A DNA stretch of 8,644 nt from JBGSKY01 sp041740995 (GTDB lineage: Bacteria; Planctomycetota; Planctomycetia; Pirellulales; Pirellulaceae): contig JBGSKY010000219.1 of the NCBI GenBank assembly GCA_041740995.1, positions 1 through 8,644 of the forward strand. Reading direction: 5' to 3'. Of the stretch, positions 6,558 through 8,644 are shown piece after piece; within the stretch, counting starts at the first letter, position 1, and each line of letters opens with the position of its first letter. The notes beneath the pieces were generated by a model, which was not told the DNA's origin, made no database searches, and worked only from the letters and a program-made list of their open reading frames with translations. A program made the translations under genes and the position numbers.

Positions 6558-6652
6558 ATGCGGAGCGAGATGCGTAATGTGAGGATCAAGAGAACGCATT
6601 AAAATTTTTGGGGACAGTGTTTTGCACAGGGTGGCCGGTGAACCTTTGTTAG
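6558..6652. other. Convergent intergenic spacer with a transposon-end-like sequence
   Basis: This spacer separates the helix-turn-helix gene from the convergent P450 gene. It contains TTTTTGGGGACAGTG (6605-6619) followed by TTTTGCACAGGG (6620-6631). I have an impression, which I cannot verify here, that T-rich tracts ending in GGGGACAG recur near transposase or REP-type elements. The right edge of the recombinase element could lie here, but no matching left copy was found. Confidence 0.3.
6570..6609 (+). terminator. Possible weak terminator after the recombinase cassette
   Basis: ATGCGT (6570-6575) pairs with ACGCAT (6594-6599) over an 18-base loop, and TAAAATTTTT follows at 6600-6609. The stem is short and the T-tract starts five bases after it. 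It is placed as expected for ending the plus-strand cassette before the convergent P450 gene, but the structure is marginal. Confidence 0.3.
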
Positions 6653-8002
6653 TCAGCGTAGACCGACAAAGCGGAGTGGGACGGAGGCTGAGGGGCCAAT
6701 GGTTACGTTCCTTCGTTTGGGCACGACCGGTAAACTGTCAACTAGCTCAAACTGAAATCTTTTAAGCAGTGTTCCAAGTACAATTGCAATTTCAAAAGAT
6801 GCAAATGCGGCACCAATGCATCGCCGGTGTCCGCCACCGAAAGGCATGTACTGAAATGGAGAGTAGCTTCGTTCTATAAATCGTTCGGGTCGAAACCTCT
6901 CAGGCTCATCGTATGTCTCTGAGTTGTAGTGGGCCAAAACGGTCGCTGGGGCCACAGCCATACCGGCAGGTAATCGATACTCGCCCAATGTAAGTGGCGT
7001 CTTTAGTTTACGAAGCGTCTCTGTCACAATCGGATGCACGCGAAGCGTCTCCTGGACTGTTGCTTTCAAGTAAGGAGCTGACGCAAGTTTAGTGGGCGAA
7101 TCGCTTCCAAGAGAATCGAGTTCTTGTACCAGCGACGAGTAGGCAGACGGATTGCGGTGAAGATGGTACATAGCCCAAGTGAGCGTTAGAGCAGTTGTTT
7201 CGTGGCCAGCAAAAAGAAATGTTATCAGCTCGGAGTATATGTGCTCACGCGTGATTGGCTGACCATCCTCGTACGTGGCTGAGCAAAGCAATGACAAGAT
7301 ATCATCTCTCGTATCGCCGCTCCGCTGACGTTTATCGATGATTCGATCCAAATATCGCTGCAGGTCGTTCTTTGCCTTGTTCCAACGATCCCAGGGTGAA
7401 AGCCCCAAGAACGACAGGTGGGATTTACGCGTAAAGAATAGCAACGGCGAGGCGCTTGCTACTAACTTCTGACTCGCTTGGATCAGTTGATTTACAATCT
7501 CTGGATCACGACCGCTAAAAATGGTCCGTACGATAATTTCTAGCGAGATGTCTGTCATCAGGTTCAGCGTGGGGATTTTTGACTGAGCTCGAAACGCTTC
7601 GAAGCGATCAAGCGTAGACTGTTGCATGCTCTCGCCATACGCCTTCATCCTGTCACCATGAAACATCGGCATGATTAGACGGCGTTCGCGGCGGTGCGAT
7701 TCACCTTCTAAAATCAACATTGAACCGCTACCCATTAGTGGGTCAATCGTGGCCGTCGCGAAAGGCTCATAGATGTTGGGGTCCTCGCCATGAATGACTC
7801 GAATCAAATCTTCACGTCCGGTGACCACAACAGGACCGTTTAACGCCCTGAGCAGAAACGGGTCGCCGTACTTTCGAACCCATCCCTCAAGGGCCACTCG
7901 AGGGTCGCGGATAAGTTTTAGAGTGGGAAGCAGCGAACCTCGCGGCCCAGAGGGCAGATGTATCGAAGTCTCCGCTGGCGAGGAATCGACTTTGAAATTC
8001 AT
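6653..8002 (-). CDS. Cytochrome P450
   Basis: This complete 449-residue monooxygenase would use electrons from a separate partner to insert oxygen into an unknown substrate. Visible landmarks are H-R-R-E-R-R at 103-108 (helix C, histidine in the place of the common tryptophan), the I-helix A-G-H-E-T-T at 265-270, the K-helix E-T-L-R with E318 and R321, P-E-R-F at 367-370 with a second P-E-R-F at 372-375, and the haem loop F-G-G-G-H-R-R-C-I-G with cysteine C395 as haem ligand. There is no N-terminal membrane anchor, as is usual for bacterial P450s. The overall look (P-R-G at 19-21 and the A-G-H-E-T-T helix) is closer to CYP110/CYP102/CYP4-like enzymes than to the CYP107 group, but I cannot name a family. 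ATG at 8002 has no clear Shine-Dalgarno sequence. No ferredoxin or reductase gene is in the window, so substrate and pathway are unknown. Confidence 0.95.
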   Translation of the reverse strand: MNFKVDSSPAETSIHLPSGPRGSLLPTLKLIRDPRVALEGWVRKYGDPFLLRALNGPVVVTGREDLIRVIHGEDPNIYEPFATATIDPLMGSGSMLILEGESHRRERRLIMPMFHGDRMKAYGESMQQSTLDRFEAFRAQSKIPTLNLMTDISLEIIVRTIFSGRDPEIVNQLIQASQKLVASASPLLFFTRKSHLSFLGLSPWDRWNKAKNDLQRYLDRIIDKRQRSGDTRDDILSLLCSATYEDGQPITREHIYSELITFLFAGHETTALTLTWAMYHLHRNPSAYSSLVQELDSLGSDSPTKLASAPYLKATVQETLRVHPIVTETLRKLKTPLTLGEYRLPAGMAVAPATVLAHYNSETYDEPERFRPERFIERSYSPFQYMPFGGGHRRCIGAAFASFEIAIVLGTLLKRFQFELVDSLPVVPKRRNVTIGPSASVPLRFVGLR

Positions 8003-8241
8003 TTGAGCAGGTCCACGCTCGGCATAAGGGATCTTTGAACGCTTTCGACTAGCTCGAGTTTATCTTGACTGATTTGCCAGTGACATGGATGCGACAGAGC
8101 ACCGCTGGCCATACAACGAACAGTACTCAAGCTGCCTGACCATCTACTTTACACAACCGATCTTAAAATCGTACAACATGTCTATTACTTACTCGGCGTT
8201 GACTAACAGATCTTCGACCATGCCACTTGTACTTGAGGTGG
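8003..8241. other. Intergenic region upstream of the P450 gene
   Basis: The P450 promoter should lie here on the minus strand, but I could not fix hexamers. A 61-codon plus-strand frame (8085-8270) has no ribosome binding site and no domain pattern and runs into the IS3 remnant, so I do not call it. Nothing else is recognised. Confidence 0.45.
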
Positions 8242-8501
8242 TGACCGATTTCCGGGCGCTGAAGTCTTAACGTTGGCCTTTTTGGTTTAATTCGAATTGG
8301 GCAGGCGTTTGGTAACCAAGACTCGAGTGCATTCGGTCTCGGGTGAGCAAATCTTGAGATTGCGACTGCCGAAAACCGTAAAACGATCTTCGGCAGTTCG
8401 ACAGCACTTGGCAGACTTCCTTCGCCGAAGCTTTCGTCGAATCAACGACCTCAGCAGCGGCTAGGAAGCGTTCGCTCAATCGCTTCGGCTGAAAATAGAC
8501 A
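8242..8501 (-). mobile_element. Internally deleted IS3-family element
   Basis: This span holds the two ends of an IS3-type transposase gene (see the pseudogene) and possibly one terminus of the element. TGACCGATTTCCGGGCG at 8242-8258 begins with TGACC, a start seen in some IS3-family inverted repeats, and lies 25 bases beyond the transposase stop, as expected for such an end. The opposite terminus is not visible, because a group II intron end begins at about 8502. The boundaries are therefore tentative. Confidence 0.45.
8267..8500 (-). pseudogene. IS3-family transposase remnant, catalytic core deleted
   Basis: The minus-strand frame encodes about 77 residues in phase to TAA at 8269-8267. The C-terminal end, R-D-R-M-H-S-S-L-G-Y-Q-T-P-A-Q-F-E, is the hallmark ending of IS3-family OrfB transposases (the R-x-H-S-S-L-G-Y-x-T-P motif). 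The earlier part, with A-S-A-K-E-V-C-Q-V-L and then R-R-S-F-Y-G-F-R-Q, resembles the N-terminal helix-turn-helix region of OrfB, where a small DNA-binding segment precedes S-x-x-Y-x-W/F-R. Everything between, including the entire DDE integrase core of some 200 residues, is missing, with the junction at about 8338-8362. The frame is preserved across the deletion. It cannot be an active transposase; a short DNA-binding product is conceivable but unlikely. Confidence 0.75.
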
Positions 8502-8545
8502 ATGGCCAGGTGGCCCGAGGCGATTGCTCGCCGCGGGCTCCCACA
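8502..8545 (-). ncRNA. Probable group II intron domain VI
   Basis: Directly after domain V, the minus strand folds into GCCCG (8538-8534) with CGGGC (8517-8513), a C/T mismatch, and GGCGA (8532-8528) with TCGCC (8523-8519), closed by a GCAA tetraloop (8527-8524). An unpaired A at 8511 in the 3' strand, about nine bases before the likely intron end, could be the branch-point adenosine. Order and spacing after domain V support the assignment; the exact branch base and splice site are inferred. Confidence 0.55.
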
Positions 8546-8579
8546 GATCCGTACGTGCTCGCATTAGAGCATACGGCTC
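8546..8579 (-). ncRNA. Group II intron domain V
   Basis: On the minus strand this is exactly 34 bases, the standard domain V length. It opens with GAGCCGTAT and closes with ACGTACGGATC, the two conserved arms; the intervening AC forms the usual bulge, and GCTC pairs with GAGC in the upper stem. The catalytic AGC triad is present at positions 2-4. Two departures are visible: the terminal loop is TAATGC rather than one containing a GAAA tetraloop, and position 32 is A where U normally makes a wobble pair with the triad G. These may be family features or signs of decay. Confidence 0.72.
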
Positions 8580-8644
8580 CTCACGATCAGACGTTTGCCT
8601 CGCGATGCTTCATGACCGAGTGAACGACTCGCAACGGGGGCAGC

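Larger units (their letters stand above)
8502..8644 (-). mobile_element. 3' end of a group II intron, continuing beyond the window
   Basis: Read on the minus strand, the sequence entering from the window edge carries the catalytic domain V (8546-8579) followed by a second hairpin suited to domain VI, then the IS3 remnant. Group II introns are self-splicing, retromobile ribozymes that usually encode a reverse transcriptase in domain IV; that gene and the 5' part would lie above base 8644. Upstream of domain V the window holds only about 65 bases, with no recognisable protein motif. The 3' splice site is probably close to 8502, where the intron would end in AT, but it cannot be fixed by eye. 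The neighbouring IS3 sequence would be the 3' exon, implying insertion into or next to the IS. Confidence 0.65.

Noticed and set aside
3573..6652. Search for attachment-site direct repeats flanking the recombinase cassette
   Set aside because: No shared repeat longer than a few bases was seen between 3573-3815 and 6558-6652; the element may extend further or have no visible duplication.
6882..6895. A 14-base match between the P450 gene and the structured spacer (1487-1500)
   Set aside because: It lies in the conserved R-F-R-P-E-R-F coding stretch, and a single match of this length in 8.6 kb can occur by chance.
8085..8270. 61-codon plus-strand frame upstream of the P450 gene
   Set aside because: No ribosome binding site; the end overlaps the IS3 remnant on the other strand.
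1..8644. CRISPR array, toxin-antitoxin pair or known defence operon
   Set aside because: No regularly spaced repeats, Cas genes, toxin folds or restriction/abortive-infection signatures were seen.

Overview
The window most likely comes from a planctomycete of the Pirellulaceae/Rhodopirellula type. The first, truncated gene carries an SLA1-homology (SHD1) domain, which is abundant in planctomycete proteins. The large chromosomal genes have weak or no Shine-Dalgarno sequences, and intergenic spacers are long. The assignment is an inference from gene content, not from a marker gene.

Layout. Bases 2-994 (+) are the 3' part of the SHD1 protein gene. Bases 995-2033 hold no convincing protein gene but many inverted repeats, including a 9-bp stem at 1479-1526 and a good intrinsic terminator at 1643-1679; a structured RNA is possible here. 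A tiny candidate ORF (2034-2165) precedes a 449-residue multi-pass membrane protein (2223-3572). The end of that protein looks like a two-helix ion-channel pore module without the usual selectivity filter, followed by a coiled coil.

Bases 3816-6557 (+) are a compact cassette of four genes: a 71-residue hypothetical protein, a DUF2924 protein, a large serine recombinase (524 residues), and a small helix-turn-helix protein. The last three are joined by an ATGA stop/start overlap at each junction or would be if intact, and all four starts have clear Shine-Dalgarno sequences, unlike the flanking genes. The cassette reads as the recombination module of an integrative element, but no attachment sites or cargo boundaries can be recognised. 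The helix-turn-helix gene is interrupted by an in-frame TAG 17 codons after its best start.

Bases 6653-8002 (-) encode a complete soluble cytochrome P450, convergent with the cassette and with no redox partner in view. The right end is mobile-element debris read on the minus strand: an IS3-type transposase reduced to its two ends (8267-8500), directly abutting the 3' end of a group II intron (domain V at 8546-8579, probable domain VI at 8502-8545) whose body and any reverse transcriptase lie beyond base 8644.

No CRISPR array, tRNA, rRNA, toxin-antitoxin pair or recognisable defence operon was seen. The most notable items are the divergent channel-like protein, the recombinase cassette with its broken last gene, the intergenic structured region, and the intron/IS3 junction.
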